A DNA stretch of 49,735 nt, taken from B2-G16 sp964528085 (GTDB lineage Bacteria > Bipolaricaulota > Bipolaricaulia > UBA7950 > UBA9294). A model generated the notes under the pieces. It was not told the origin of the DNA. It was given only the letters and a program-made list of their open reading frames with translations, and did no database searches. Location: contig CAZGRE010000004.1 in assembly GCA_964528085.1 (NCBI GenBank), positions 1-49,735 on the forward strand, read 5' to 3'. Of the stretch, positions 33,201 to 40,458 are shown one piece after another; position 1 is the stretch's first letter, and every line of letters begins with the position of its first letter. Position numbers and translations under genes: made by a program.

Positions 33201-33380
33201 GCTCGGCATCTTCAGGATGACAAGGCGGAGGAGGGTGAGCATCCCGACGCCGCGGTCGACCATCAGGTCGGAGAGGGAGAGGATGATGTTCAACAGGATG
33301 AACAGGACGAGGCCGGCGAGGGCGATGAAGAACGGCCCCGTCATCTCGCGGAGGAGGTACCGATCGCAACGGCGTAGCAT
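30255..33380 (-). CDS. Single-chain fusion of LptF/LptG permease and LptD outer-membrane assembly barrel
   Basis: From ATG 33380 (product MLRRCDRYLLREM, typical for LptF/G) the chain has 1041 residues. Residues ~1-362 are an LptF/G permease: helices at ~15-41, 54-81 and 98-118, a periplasmic jellyroll (~125-280), and helices at ~283-306, 309-327 and 342-360. A basic segment and hydrophobic run (RLRSRLTLFLLLLLVPFAADG, ~374-393 and the residues after) then resembles a signal peptide with an AxA-like site. Residues ~395-530 are an OstA/LptA-like beta-jellyroll (IHAEGGVVASFEGSRLKAD). From ~530 the LptD signature appears (TTCACSPLPLHRQPYTI, then GVPAFWLPLYVRPL), then a long amphipathic beta-barrel to the C-terminus. 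No ATG, GTG or TTG lies between the last permease helix and the end of the signal-like segment, so separate initiation is unlikely. An in-frame GTG at 33407 is an alternative start. Confidence 0.85.
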   Translation of the reverse strand: MLRRCDRYLLREMTGPFFIALAGLVLFILLNIILSLSDLMVDRGVGMLTLLRLVILKMPSLLVVAVPMAGLFATFLGLGRLGHDREIVAFESIGIPLRRLLLPLIIAAVLISAIDFAIYNFVVPVSEHAYQAVLRGVIFRQGAPRITSNAFFKGPNNRFFYVRRYDEESRTLYGIQIYDTTGSLFPQAGTRLTMITAAEGRWTGTAWELGEGNVYGFDSDGLLVYSGGFDRLTIPLNEGVEEVISGSRTPAEMGISELRERIAQGRENGQRVDEYVVEAHLKFSLPLATVVFVLLGGAVSLAFGPRSRAVGIVIGLVLVAVFQGVLWWTQTLGRRGAMDPGLAAWIPDLIFGGIGLFLFLRVDRLAYRDSLSRLRSRLTLFLLLLLVPFAADGEGLPFHLECEELFISSDRSEIHAEGGVVASFEGSRLKADRLDLVKGDEGWRLEARGSIDLQSADRFSLVGEAITADLVERDGEVRTRRMEASLFHGQSRFTNSIGEEETIYFRGERGAVTFDEEGGVRLLEAERAELTTCACSPLPLHRQPYTISADRILLYPEKLLVAFGLTAYVAGVPAFWLPLYVRPLEETLASPLFPAIGKSYIHGWFVKWSIPFFMSENLYGTVLLDFFSRFLELGIGGELRYSAGLGSGRISAYYFPAKVGERRVELALSHEIDLSPGWSGRGLFDYENADGSEDLSFAFDLEGKRDWGEITLTVERRTEEGSDRIEERIPEVSLSLTGYRFHGISIRPALSAGWFRESTEGMLSESLRLSGSLEATIDPFDIGGFEIAPIVSLDLYRYDEPGEGRSEQETVSLAVSADSDSLKLDWVSTLVRGSSPFAFDRVSAEHRLSWRLIREGRIDIALSGGISLTSGVEPIEGRISWRDRASWRLSFELDPLTGVITSTRLKGSWEGERLRLAWNIPYLPEEERFELATLKAEGKGERGSLGIATKLNLNDFTIESMKLSAEIESESGWGATIGGTYTPGVFGFQGIEYGLFREIADCVRVGIERSKDEVWIYASITAFPDAVLRYAPKSASLEFGG

Positions 33381-33459
33381 GGCGTACGAGTTTACCTTAG
33401 CCGACACGCTCCGGGCCAGGGCGGCTATCCTAACGGGAACTCTCCGTTTCCCAGGGTGA

Positions 33460-33488
33460 TTGACCCGGATTTACCGATCCGGTATAGT
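33460..33488 (+). promoter_or_regulatory. Sigma70-type promoter for miaB, very close to the start codon
   Basis: TTGACC (33460-33465), exactly 17 nt, TATAGT (33483-33488). Predicted start is about 33495, only ~5 nt before the ATG at 33500, and there is no Shine-Dalgarno, so the mRNA would be nearly leaderless. Confidence 0.65.
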
Positions 33489-33499
33489 CTTTTTTGATC

Positions 33500-34810
33500 A
33501 TGGGAAAGCGCCTGCACGTCGAGACATGGGGCTGTCAGATGAACCTCCACCAATCGGAGGGGATGATCGGCCTCTTCCTCCGCGCCGGCTACACCCTCGT
33601 CGATTCGATCACCGAGGCGGACGTCGTCCTGTTCAACGGGTGCATGGTCAGGGAGAAGGCGGAGGAGAAGGTCTACGGCCGGATCGGGACGATCGTTGAG
33701 GAGAAGCGCCGGCGGCGTCTGATCTTCGGGGTCGGGGGATGCCTCGGTCAGATCCATCGTGAGGCTCTCCTCTCGCGGTTTCCGGCGATCGACTTCGTCT
33801 TCGGTTCCACCGGGCACGAGGGGCTCTTGCACCTTGTCGAGCGCGCAGCGGACGGGGAACGGCCGGTCGGGGTCGGAGGGGCTTGGAGGATCGATGAGAC
33901 CCCGCCATTCCGCCTCTCCCCCGTCATGGCGATGGTGACAATCGCCGAGGGGTGTTCGAACTTCTGTTCCTATTGCATCGTTCCGTTCGCCCGCGGCCCG
34001 TTGCGGAGTCGAGCCCCGGAGCTCATCCTCGCCGAGGTCGAGGAGGCCCTCGCCTCCGGCCATCGCGAGGTCCTCCTCCTCGGGCAGAATGTCGATTCCT
34101 ACGGGCGAGATTCCCCTCAGTACGGTGATTTTTCCACCCTCCTCAGGGAGGTGGCTAGGACGGGTGTCGAGCGGATCAGGTTCATAAGCTCGCATCCCCG
34201 CGACATGACCGAGGAGGTCCTTGAGACAGTCGCCTCTCATCGGAACATCTGCCGTCACCTCCACCTCGCCTCCCAGTCGGGAAGCGATCGGGTCCTCGCT
34301 TCGATGAGGCGCGGATACACCCGGGAGCGGTTCCTCTCGATCGTTCGGAGGGCGCGCGACATCGTCCCCGGGATAAACATCACGACCGACATCATCGTCG
34401 GCTATCCGGGGGAGAGCGAGTGCGACTTTGAGGCGACGATGGAGCTTCTAAAGGAAGGGCGCTTCGGTTCGGTCTTCGTCGCGATGTACTCCCCGCGGCC
34501 GTTGACCGAGAGCGCGAAGCTCCCCGACGATGTACCATCAGAGGTGAAGCAGGAGCGGCTCCAGCGGGTCCTCGACCTTCAGCGGAAAATCGCCCTGGAG
34601 GAGAACGAGCGATTCATCGGGCAAAAGGTCGATGTGTTGATCGAGGGGGAGGCGCGTAACGGCGCGGTCTACGGCCGGGCCGATGACCACAGGACCGTCG
34701 TCCTAGCCGGCGATCTCGCCCCTGGGGATCTCATCACGGTCCGAATAGATGCGGCGACCCCGTCGACCCTATTCGGCACAGCACCGGTCGTACAGCTCGA
34801 GAGGAGGTGA
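33500..34810 (+). CDS. miaB: tRNA-2-methylthio-N6-dimethylallyladenosine synthase
   Basis: A radical-SAM methylthiotransferase acting on A37 of tRNAs. The 436-residue product has the N-terminal cluster cysteines in ETWGCQMN, FNGCMV and VGGCLGQ, the radical-SAM C-x3-C-x2-C in EGCSNFCSYCIVPFARG, and a C-terminal TRAM domain (IGQKVDVLIEG, YGRADDHRTV, STLFG). GCQMN and the TRAM form favour MiaB over RimO or MtaB. The start is ATG 33500; an in-frame TTG at 33494 is too close to the predicted transcript start. The ribosome-binding site of the next gene overlaps its 3' end. Confidence 0.93.
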   Translation: MGKRLHVETWGCQMNLHQSEGMIGLFLRAGYTLVDSITEADVVLFNGCMVREKAEEKVYGRIGTIVEEKRRRRLIFGVGGCLGQIHREALLSRFPAIDFVFGSTGHEGLLHLVERAADGERPVGVGGAWRIDETPPFRLSPVMAMVTIAEGCSNFCSYCIVPFARGPLRSRAPELILAEVEEALASGHREVLLLGQNVDSYGRDSPQYGDFSTLLREVARTGVERIRFISSHPRDMTEEVLETVASHRNICRHLHLASQSGSDRVLASMRRGYTRERFLSIVRRARDIVPGINITTDIIVGYPGESECDFEATMELLKEGRFGSVFVAMYSPRPLTESAKLPDDVPSEVKQERLQRVLDLQRKIALEENERFIGQKVDVLIEGEARNGAVYGRADDHRTVVLAGDLAPGDLITVRIDAATPSTLFGTAPVVQLERR

Positions 34811-34813
34811 GGG

Positions 34814-35797
34814 ATGATCATCACAGTGACGATGAACCCGGCCGTCGACAAGGTGTACTGGGTCGACAATCTGAAGGTGGCGGACGCCACCCAGGAGGAG
34901 TTCCTCACCCGGGCGACGCGGAGCGCCACGTTCGCGGGGGGGAAGGGGGTCAACGTTTCGATCTTCCTCTCCCAGATCGGGGTGGAGAACGTGGCGATGG
35001 GGCTCGTCGCCGGGCATACCGGGCACGTCGTCGTCCGCGACCTTCGCGATCGCGGGGTGACGACGAACTTCGTCTGGACGCTCGGCGAGACGCGGACGAA
35101 CGTCACCGTCCTCGAGAAGGGGAGGGAGTACATCCCTGTGTTTATCGACGAGGCCGGGACGCCTGTCTCTCCGTCGGAGATCGACCGCTTCCTCAGGCGC
35201 TACCGCCAGATGCTGAACCGGGCGACCTGGGTCGTCCTCGGAGGGAGCCTCAGGCCAGGGATCGAACCGGCCCTCTGTTACGACTTGGTCAAGATGGCGA
35301 CCGAGGCGGGGGCGAAGGTGATCCTGAGCGCGGGAGGGGAGGTCCTCGCCGAGGGGATAAAGGCCGGCCCGTACCTTGTGAAGCCGGATACGCGCGAACA
35401 CCGTGAGCTGATGGGGATCCAGCTCACCACGCGGGAGGCGATAACCGAGGCGGGGAGGCGGATCGTCGCTGCCGGTGCTGAGGTCGCCGTCATATCGCAC
35501 GAGGTCACGGGAGACATCGCTGTCACCTCGGATGGGGACGTCTGGGAGATCAAGGCCCCTGTCCCTCCGTCGCGGTTCAAGAACCTGATCGGGGCGGACG
35601 ACGTCTTCCTCGCCGGGATATTGTACAAGCTGGCAGGAGGCTTGCCGCTCGAGGAGGCCCTCCGGTTCGGCCTCGCTGCCGGCCTGCTGAGCGCGGAGAG
35701 CGAGGACAAGGTCGCCGGGGATCTGAAGGATATCGAGCGGGCGGCTCGAGAGGTCACAGTGGAGCGGATCGTGGGGGGGTCGCATGCGGGTACGTGA
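34814..35797 (+). CDS. PfkB-family sugar kinase, 1-phosphofructokinase/LacC-like
   Basis: The 327-residue ribokinase-fold kinase has MNPAVDKVYWV at the start and FAGGKGVNVSIFLSQIG (PfkB signature 1), as in FruK and LacC. Signature 2 reads IGADDVFLAGILYKLAGG: the catalytic Asp (fourth position of GAGD) is present, but the anion-hole glycine of GAGD is Asp here (codons GGG GCG GAC GAC). The gene has GAGGAGGTGAGGG before ATG and its end overlaps the CBS gene by 14 bp. It may phosphorylate fructose-1-phosphate or a similar sugar phosphate; the substitution leaves activity in doubt. Confidence 0.72.
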   Translation: MIITVTMNPAVDKVYWVDNLKVADATQEEFLTRATRSATFAGGKGVNVSIFLSQIGVENVAMGLVAGHTGHVVVRDLRDRGVTTNFVWTLGETRTNVTVLEKGREYIPVFIDEAGTPVSPSEIDRFLRRYRQMLNRATWVVLGGSLRPGIEPALCYDLVKMATEAGAKVILSAGGEVLAEGIKAGPYLVKPDTREHRELMGIQLTTREAITEAGRRIVAAGAEVAVISHEVTGDIAVTSDGDVWEIKAPVPPSRFKNLIGADDVFLAGILYKLAGGLPLEEALRFGLAAGLLSAESEDKVAGDLKDIERAAREVTVERIVGGSHAGT

Positions 35798-36218
35798 CAT
35801 CATGACGAAGGACATCACAGCGGTCGAGCGGGAGATACCGGTCCGCGAGCTGATCTTCATCCTCGAGAACGCTGAGATGCCGAACATGCCGGTCGTCGAC
35901 GGGGACGGAAAGCTGATCGGATTCATCTCGGAGCGGGACCTAATCCGTGCCGCCCTCCCCGGTTACTTCGAGATGCTCCACAGCGCCTCCTTCCTCCCCG
36001 ACATGAATCAGCTTGCCAAGAAGCTCGCCCAGATCGCCGATGACCCGATCGAGAAGTACATGCATCGGGAGGTCCATTACGTCACCGAGGATGACGACGA
36101 CCTCCGCGCCGCTGAGCTGATCATCCGGGAAGGGGTGAAGAACCTCCCGGTCGTCGATCGCGAAGGGAGGTTGGTCGGTCGCGTGAGGCGGATCGACCTA
36201 TTGCGCCACTTCCTCTGA
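35784..36218 (+). CDS. Two-CBS-domain protein
   Basis: The 144-residue protein consists almost only of a CBS pair: VRDIMTKDITAVERE, then MPNMPVVDGDGKLIGFISERDLIRA for CBS1, a helical linker with GYFEMLHSASFLPDM, and PIEKYMHREVHYVTEDDD, then VKNLPVVDREGRLVGRV for CBS2. Such stand-alone pairs bind adenine nucleotides and regulate partners. The 14-bp overlap with the sugar kinase suggests the kinase as partner; the DinG-like helicase starts 2 bp after its stop. Confidence 0.88.
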   Translation: MRVRDIMTKDITAVEREIPVRELIFILENAEMPNMPVVDGDGKLIGFISERDLIRAALPGYFEMLHSASFLPDMNQLAKKLAQIADDPIEKYMHREVHYVTEDDDDLRAAELIIREGVKNLPVVDREGRLVGRVRRIDLLRHFL

Positions 36219-36220
36219 CG

Positions 36221-38725
36221 ATGGAGATCCCGTGGGAGCGATTCGGCCTCGCCCGCTTCTCTGCTGTCTATGCGGGTGAGGCCCTCCTGTTCGTCGATGG
36301 CCTCCCTGATCCGGGGGAGCCGGCCGGGGCTCCGCTCGTCATCTACGATGAGGAGGAGGAGGCCGATTCGGAGGCGTACCGGCTCCGCCTCCTTGCCTCC
36401 GTCCTGAACCCGACCCTTTCCAGCCACGAGCTTGCCGCTGTATGCACCCACTATGGGATCCCCGCCTGTCAGCCCGCTGAGGCGGTCGGGAGGCTGTTCG
36501 TCGCGCTGATCGAGGAGGCGATCGGCCTCGATCGCCGGATCGTCGCCGTCCTCGCCCGGTTCCTCCCTCCCCCACTCGGGGATCTCTTCGAGCGGATCCT
36601 CATTCTGCCGTCCCCTCCCCCTCCCGAGCCGGCGGCGGCCGTCGCTGATGGGGAGCCTGTATCCGTCCCTGCGTCGGTCGAGGAGGTTCTCGGGCCGGAG
36701 GGGTACGTCGCTTCGGAGCACCCCGGCTACGAGTTCCGCTCCGGTCAGCTCGAGATGGCCGGCCGCGTCGCCTCCCGGTTTGCGGATGGCGGGGCACTCG
36801 TCGTCGAGGCCGGTCCGGGGACGGGTAAGACGTTCGCCTATCTGATACCGGCGATCCTCCACCTCCGAGAGGATGGTTCGGCCCGCGTCATCGTCTCGAC
36901 GCGGACGAAGCAGCTGCAGGAGCAGCTCTATATGAAGGACCTCCCGTTCCTCACCCGGGGCCTCTTCCCGGATCTGAAGGTCGCCATACTCAAGGGGCGG
37001 GGAAACTACCTCTGCCTCCGCCGCTGGGAGACCCTGGTCGGAGAGATGAGCGAGGGGCTCGAGCGGGATCGGCTCGTCCTCCTCGCCCCCCTCGTCCGCT
37101 GGCTGATGGAGACTGAGACCGGGGATATCGAAGAGAACAGGGCGTTTCTTGCCGATCCGCGCTCGCGGGAGCTCTGGGGGAGGCTTTGCGATTCCCCGCA
37201 TCACTGCCTCGAGGGGTTCTGCCCTCATCTCGATGAATGCTTCTCCGTCCGCGCCCGCCGCGCCGCCCGCCGCGCCGATCTCGTCGTCGTCAACCATTCC
37301 CTCCTCCTCGCCGACGTGGCAGCGGGGGGGCTGATCCTCGGGGAATACACCGACCTTGTCGTCGACGAGGCCCACTCCCTCGAGGATGCGGCGCGGAAGG
37401 CGTTCACCTTGAGCTTATTCCTCAGGCTGATCGAGCGGTTTGCCGATGAACTCGCCCCGCGGAGGGGGCGGCGGGGCTGGCTCCGCCGCCTCCCTCTCCC
37501 TTCGGAGAGGCTCCGCTCCGCGCTCGACGCGGTCGCCTCCCTCAGGACGGCGGCCGGGAATTTCTTTACCTCCCTCGCTTCGAAGTTGCCGCCGGATCAG
37601 CGGGGGAGGATCGTGTTGGCGCTGTCGGCCGAAGGGCTCGATGCCGTCGAGCGGGCCGTCTTACGGGTGGAGCTCGAGCTTGAGGGTGTCAAGGAGATCC
37701 TCGAAGAGGAGGAGAGACGGCGGCGGGAGGTGGAAGGGCATATCGAGGCGGCCGGGGAGCTTCTCCGGATCGTGAGGGGGCTTCTCGCCGGTCCGGATGA
37801 GGATACGGTCCATTGGTTCGACCGCGAGGGGGGGGATCTGTTCCTGAACGTTACCCCGCTTGAGGTAGCGCCGGTCCTCGCCGGGTCGCTCTATCCCCCG
37901 CTTAGGTCCGTGATCCTCACCTCGGCTACCCTCTCTTTGGGAGGGGATTTCGATTTCCTCTGTCGGAGCGTCGGGTTGACCGCGGCGTTCCCCGAGATCG
38001 AGACCTACACGGTGAGCGACCCGTTCCCCTACTCCGAACGGATGAGGATCTGCGTCCCGACCTTCCTCCCCTCGATAGCCGAGGACCCTGAGGAATATGC
38101 TCGCCTCCTCGCCGATCTCCTCGCCCGGCTCCATCGGGCCGTCGAGCGGAAGGGGCTTGTCCTGTTCACTTCGTATCGGATGCTGAATGCCGTCAGGGAC
38201 CGGCTCCCCCCCACGGTTCCCGTCCTCGCGCAGGGGATCGACGGGCCGCGGAGCGGTCTGATCGAGCGCTTCCGGAAGAGCGATGGAGGGATCCTCCTGT
38301 TCGGGACGGACAGCTTTTGGGAGGGTGTCGACCTCCCGGGGGAGGATCTCGAGCTCCTCGTGATCACGCGCCTCCCGTTCCTCGTCCCGACGGACCCGAT
38401 CAACGCCGCCCTGAGCGAGCGCTACGGGAAGCTCGGACAGGACCCGTTCTCCTCCCTATCCCTCCCGCAGGCGATCCTCAGGCTCCGCCAGGGGGTCGGC
38501 CGGTTGATCCGGACGAAGTCCGACCGCGGGGTCGTCCTGATCACGGACGGGAGGATCCTGGTGAAACAGTATGGGGAGAAGTTTCAGGCGGCCCTTCCCG
38601 TCCCGATCGAGCCGTTCTCCGATCCGTCCCGCCTAGTCGATTCGATCGGCGGATGGTTCTCCTCTGCCTCGAGCGGCCCGGATGGGGAGCGGGATCCGAT
38701 TGACTTGCCCTCCCCCCCGGGTTAG
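36221..38725 (+). CDS. dinG: DinG-family Fe-S helicase with degenerate N-terminal exonuclease-like region
   Basis: An 834-residue superfamily-2 XPD/DinG-type 5'-3' DNA helicase. Walker A is E196-AGPGTGKT, the DEAH box is at 382-385, and the Fe-S cysteines are in NYLCLRRW and LCDSPHHCLEGFCPHLDEC. Motif V/VI stretches are FGTDSFWEGVDLPGE and LRQGVGRLIRT. Residues ~50-120 (LSSHELAAVCTHYGIPAC, then AVGRLFVALIEEA) align with the end of the DEDD exonuclease domain found at the N-terminus of some DinG proteins. The preceding region lacks the D-x-E motif, so that domain looks truncated and inactive. It probably acts in repair and R-loop resolution. It begins 2 bp after the CBS gene; its TAG stop is part of the next promoter's -10. 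Confidence 0.9.
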   Translation: MEIPWERFGLARFSAVYAGEALLFVDGLPDPGEPAGAPLVIYDEEEEADSEAYRLRLLASVLNPTLSSHELAAVCTHYGIPACQPAEAVGRLFVALIEEAIGLDRRIVAVLARFLPPPLGDLFERILILPSPPPPEPAAAVADGEPVSVPASVEEVLGPEGYVASEHPGYEFRSGQLEMAGRVASRFADGGALVVEAGPGTGKTFAYLIPAILHLREDGSARVIVSTRTKQLQEQLYMKDLPFLTRGLFPDLKVAILKGRGNYLCLRRWETLVGEMSEGLERDRLVLLAPLVRWLMETETGDIEENRAFLADPRSRELWGRLCDSPHHCLEGFCPHLDECFSVRARRAARRADLVVVNHSLLLADVAAGGLILGEYTDLVVDEAHSLEDAARKAFTLSLFLRLIERFADELAPRRGRRGWLRRLPLPSERLRSALDAVASLRTAAGNFFTSLASKLPPDQRGRIVLALSAEGLDAVERAVLRVELELEGVKEILEEEERRRREVEGHIEAAGELLRIVRGLLAGPDEDTVHWFDREGGDLFLNVTPLEVAPVLAGSLYPPLRSVILTSATLSLGGDFDFLCRSVGLTAAFPEIETYTVSDPFPYSERMRICVPTFLPSIAEDPEEYARLLADLLARLHRAVERKGLVLFTSYRMLNAVRDRLPPTVPVLAQGIDGPRSGLIERFRKSDGGILLFGTDSFWEGVDLPGEDLELLVITRLPFLVPTDPINAALSERYGKLGQDPFSSLSLPQAILRLRQGVGRLIRTKSDRGVVLITDGRILVKQYGEKFQAALPVPIEPFSDPSRLVDSIGGWFSSASSGPDGERDPIDLPSPPG

Positions 38726-38728
38726 AAT
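38700..38728 (+). promoter_or_regulatory. Sigma70-type promoter inside the end of dinG
   Basis: TTGACT (38700-38705), 17 nt, TAGAAT (38723-38728); both are 5/6 to consensus. The dinG TAG stop is the first half of the -10 hexamer. It would drive the GT2-CaCA-rho-M23-murA-hflX run, starting near 38735. Confidence 0.65.
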
Positions 38729-38732
38729 GGAG

Positions 38733-38759
38733 CGGATGGACCGGATGAAGGTCCATCCG
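38733..38759 (+). repeat. Perfect 10-bp hairpin at the predicted 5' end of the GT2-rho-murA transcript
   Basis: CGGATGGACC (38733-38742) pairs with GGTCCATCCG (38750-38759) around a 7-nt loop. It begins at the predicted transcription start, so the mRNA would carry a 5'-terminal stem-loop. There is no T-run. It lies 25 nt before the chosen ATG and directly before an alternative GTG (38761). Confidence 0.65.
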
Positions 38760-38784
38760 GGTGAGTTCGCGCTATTCCATTTTG

Positions 38785-39420
38785 ATGAACGTTTCCGTGG
38801 TGGTGCCCGCATACAATGAAGCCGGCCGAATCAGCGCTGTTCTCCGACCGGTCGTCGCCAGTCCCCTCGTCGACGAGGTGATCGTCGTCGACGACGGTTC
38901 GGACGATGGGACGGCGGAGGAGGCGAGTGCGTTCCCAGTCGATGTGATCCGCCTCTCCGAGAATCGCGGGAAGGCAGCGGCGCTCGACGCCGGGGTCTCC
39001 CGGGCGAAAAACGACGTCCTCCTCTTCCTCGATGCCGATCTCGTCGGCCTTCGGACCGAACACGTCGATACGCTGATCCGCGCCTATGAGGAGCGGAGGT
39101 TGGACATGGTCGTCGGGGTCTTCTCCAGTGGGAGGAAGAACACCGACCTCGCCCAGAAGATCAACCCGTACGCCTCCGGCCAGAGGGTCATCTCCCGTGC
39201 CCTCTGGGAGAGGGCGAAGGAGAACGTGGGGGAGATGAACTACGGGATCGAGATGGCCCTCTCCAAGCTCGCCGCCAAGGAGGGGTGGGAGAAGGAGTAC
39301 GTGAAGCTCGAAGGGGTGACGCACGTATTGAAGGAGGAGAAGCGGGGGCTCGCCAAAGGGTTGCGCGACCGGTTGAAGATGTACGGCGATATGATCAAAT
39401 GGCTGATAAAGAAGATATGA
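38785..39420 (+). CDS. Family 2 glycosyltransferase
   Basis: The 211-residue product is a GT-A fold enzyme: MNVSVVVPAYNEAGRI, nucleotide-binding EVIVVDDGSDDGT, ENRGKAAALDAGV and the DxD-type LLFLDADLVGL. It stops after the catalytic domain with no C-terminal membrane anchor and a basic tail (DRLKMYGDMIKWLIKKI) that could be amphipathic. It resembles dolichol-phosphate-mannose or glucosyl-3-phosphoglycerate synthase-like enzymes; acceptor unknown. ATG 38785 is chosen because the conserved domain begins there; GTG 38761 is possible. Neither has a good Shine-Dalgarno. Confidence 0.82.
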   Translation: MNVSVVVPAYNEAGRISAVLRPVVASPLVDEVIVVDDGSDDGTAEEASAFPVDVIRLSENRGKAAALDAGVSRAKNDVLLFLDADLVGLRTEHVDTLIRAYEERRLDMVVGVFSSGRKNTDLAQKINPYASGQRVISRALWERAKENVGEMNYGIEMALSKLAAKEGWEKEYVKLEGVTHVLKEEKRGLAKGLRDRLKMYGDMIKWLIKKI

Positions 39421-39451
39421 GAACATCATTCGTTAAGGGAGCCCGATCGCG

Positions 39452-40447
39452 ATGATCAGCGATTGGCTGATATTCGCCCTATGTGCGGTCGGGATAATCC
39501 TCGCCGGGGTCAGGCTCGCCTCGTATGGGGAGGCGCTCGGAAGGCACCTCCGGATCGGTGATGGGTGGATCGGCCTGATCTTCCTCGCCACCCTGACATC
39601 GATCCCCGAGCTGACGACGACCATCACCGGGGCGGGGATCGGTGCCCCGAACATCGCGGTCGGTAACGCGTTCGGGAGCAACCTGTTCAACGTCGTCATC
39701 ATCGTCGTGCTGGACGTCCTCCTCCTCGGTCGGGGGCCGTTCCTCGCAAAGCTCCGGCCGTACCACGCGATAAGCGGCGGGATGGCAGTCCTCCTCACCC
39801 TGTTCGCCGTCCTCGGGATCCTTCTCGATCCGCAAGTGACGATACTCGGGATAAGCCCGATAAGCTTTCTGATTCTGATCGGCTACGTGATCGGGGTCTT
39901 CCTCCTCTTCCGCGCCGAACGGGATGATCCCGGGAAGGGGAAGGAAGCCCCCACCCTCCCTCTCCGCAAGGCGGCGATCGGGTTCTTCGTCTGCGGCGCC
40001 GTGATCGTCGTCGCCGGGATCTTCCTCGTGCGGGCGAGCAAGGCGATCACCCTCTCGTCCGGGCTCTCGGCATCGTTCATGGGAGCGATCCTCGTCGCGA
40101 TAGTCACCTCACTCCCGGAGCTCTCGACGTCGATCGGGGCGCTGAGGATCGGGGCGTACGACATGATCATGGGTAATTTATTTGGCTCCAATATGTTTAA
40201 TATATTGACGATCTTCTTTGCCGACGCTGCCTTCCGGCACGGCTCGATATACGCCGGGTTGGGGGAAGGCAGATTGGATCAACTGATCGTTGCGACCTTC
40301 GGGATCCTCCTGACGGTGATCGTTGTCGTCGGAATCGCCGTCAGGTCGCGCCGGCGCGTCCTCGGGATCGGGGTCGACTCCGCCGCCCTTCTCGTTTCAT
40401 ACCTCGTTGCAACGGCGGTAATCATCGCTCGCGGAATACAGTTTTGA
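39452..40447 (+). CDS. CaCA-family cation antiporter (YrbG-like sodium/calcium exchanger)
   Basis: An inner-membrane antiporter of 331 residues with about ten helices in two inverted halves. The alpha repeats are explicit: LTSIPELTTTITGAGIGAP with VGNAFGSNLFNV in the first half, and VTSLPELSTSIGALRIGAYD with MGNLFGSNMFNI in the second. The conserved glutamates in both PEL motifs bind the cation. AAGGGAG lies upstream of ATG. It sits 31 bp after the GT2 gene and 11 bp before rho. Confidence 0.92.
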   Translation: MISDWLIFALCAVGIILAGVRLASYGEALGRHLRIGDGWIGLIFLATLTSIPELTTTITGAGIGAPNIAVGNAFGSNLFNVVIIVVLDVLLLGRGPFLAKLRPYHAISGGMAVLLTLFAVLGILLDPQVTILGISPISFLILIGYVIGVFLLFRAERDDPGKGKEAPTLPLRKAAIGFFVCGAVIVVAGIFLVRASKAITLSSGLSASFMGAILVAIVTSLPELSTSIGALRIGAYDMIMGNLFGSNMFNILTIFFADAAFRHGSIYAGLGEGRLDQLIVATFGILLTVIVVVGIAVRSRRRVLGIGVDSAALLVSYLVATAVIIARGIQF

Positions 40448-40458
40448 GGTGATAAAAG

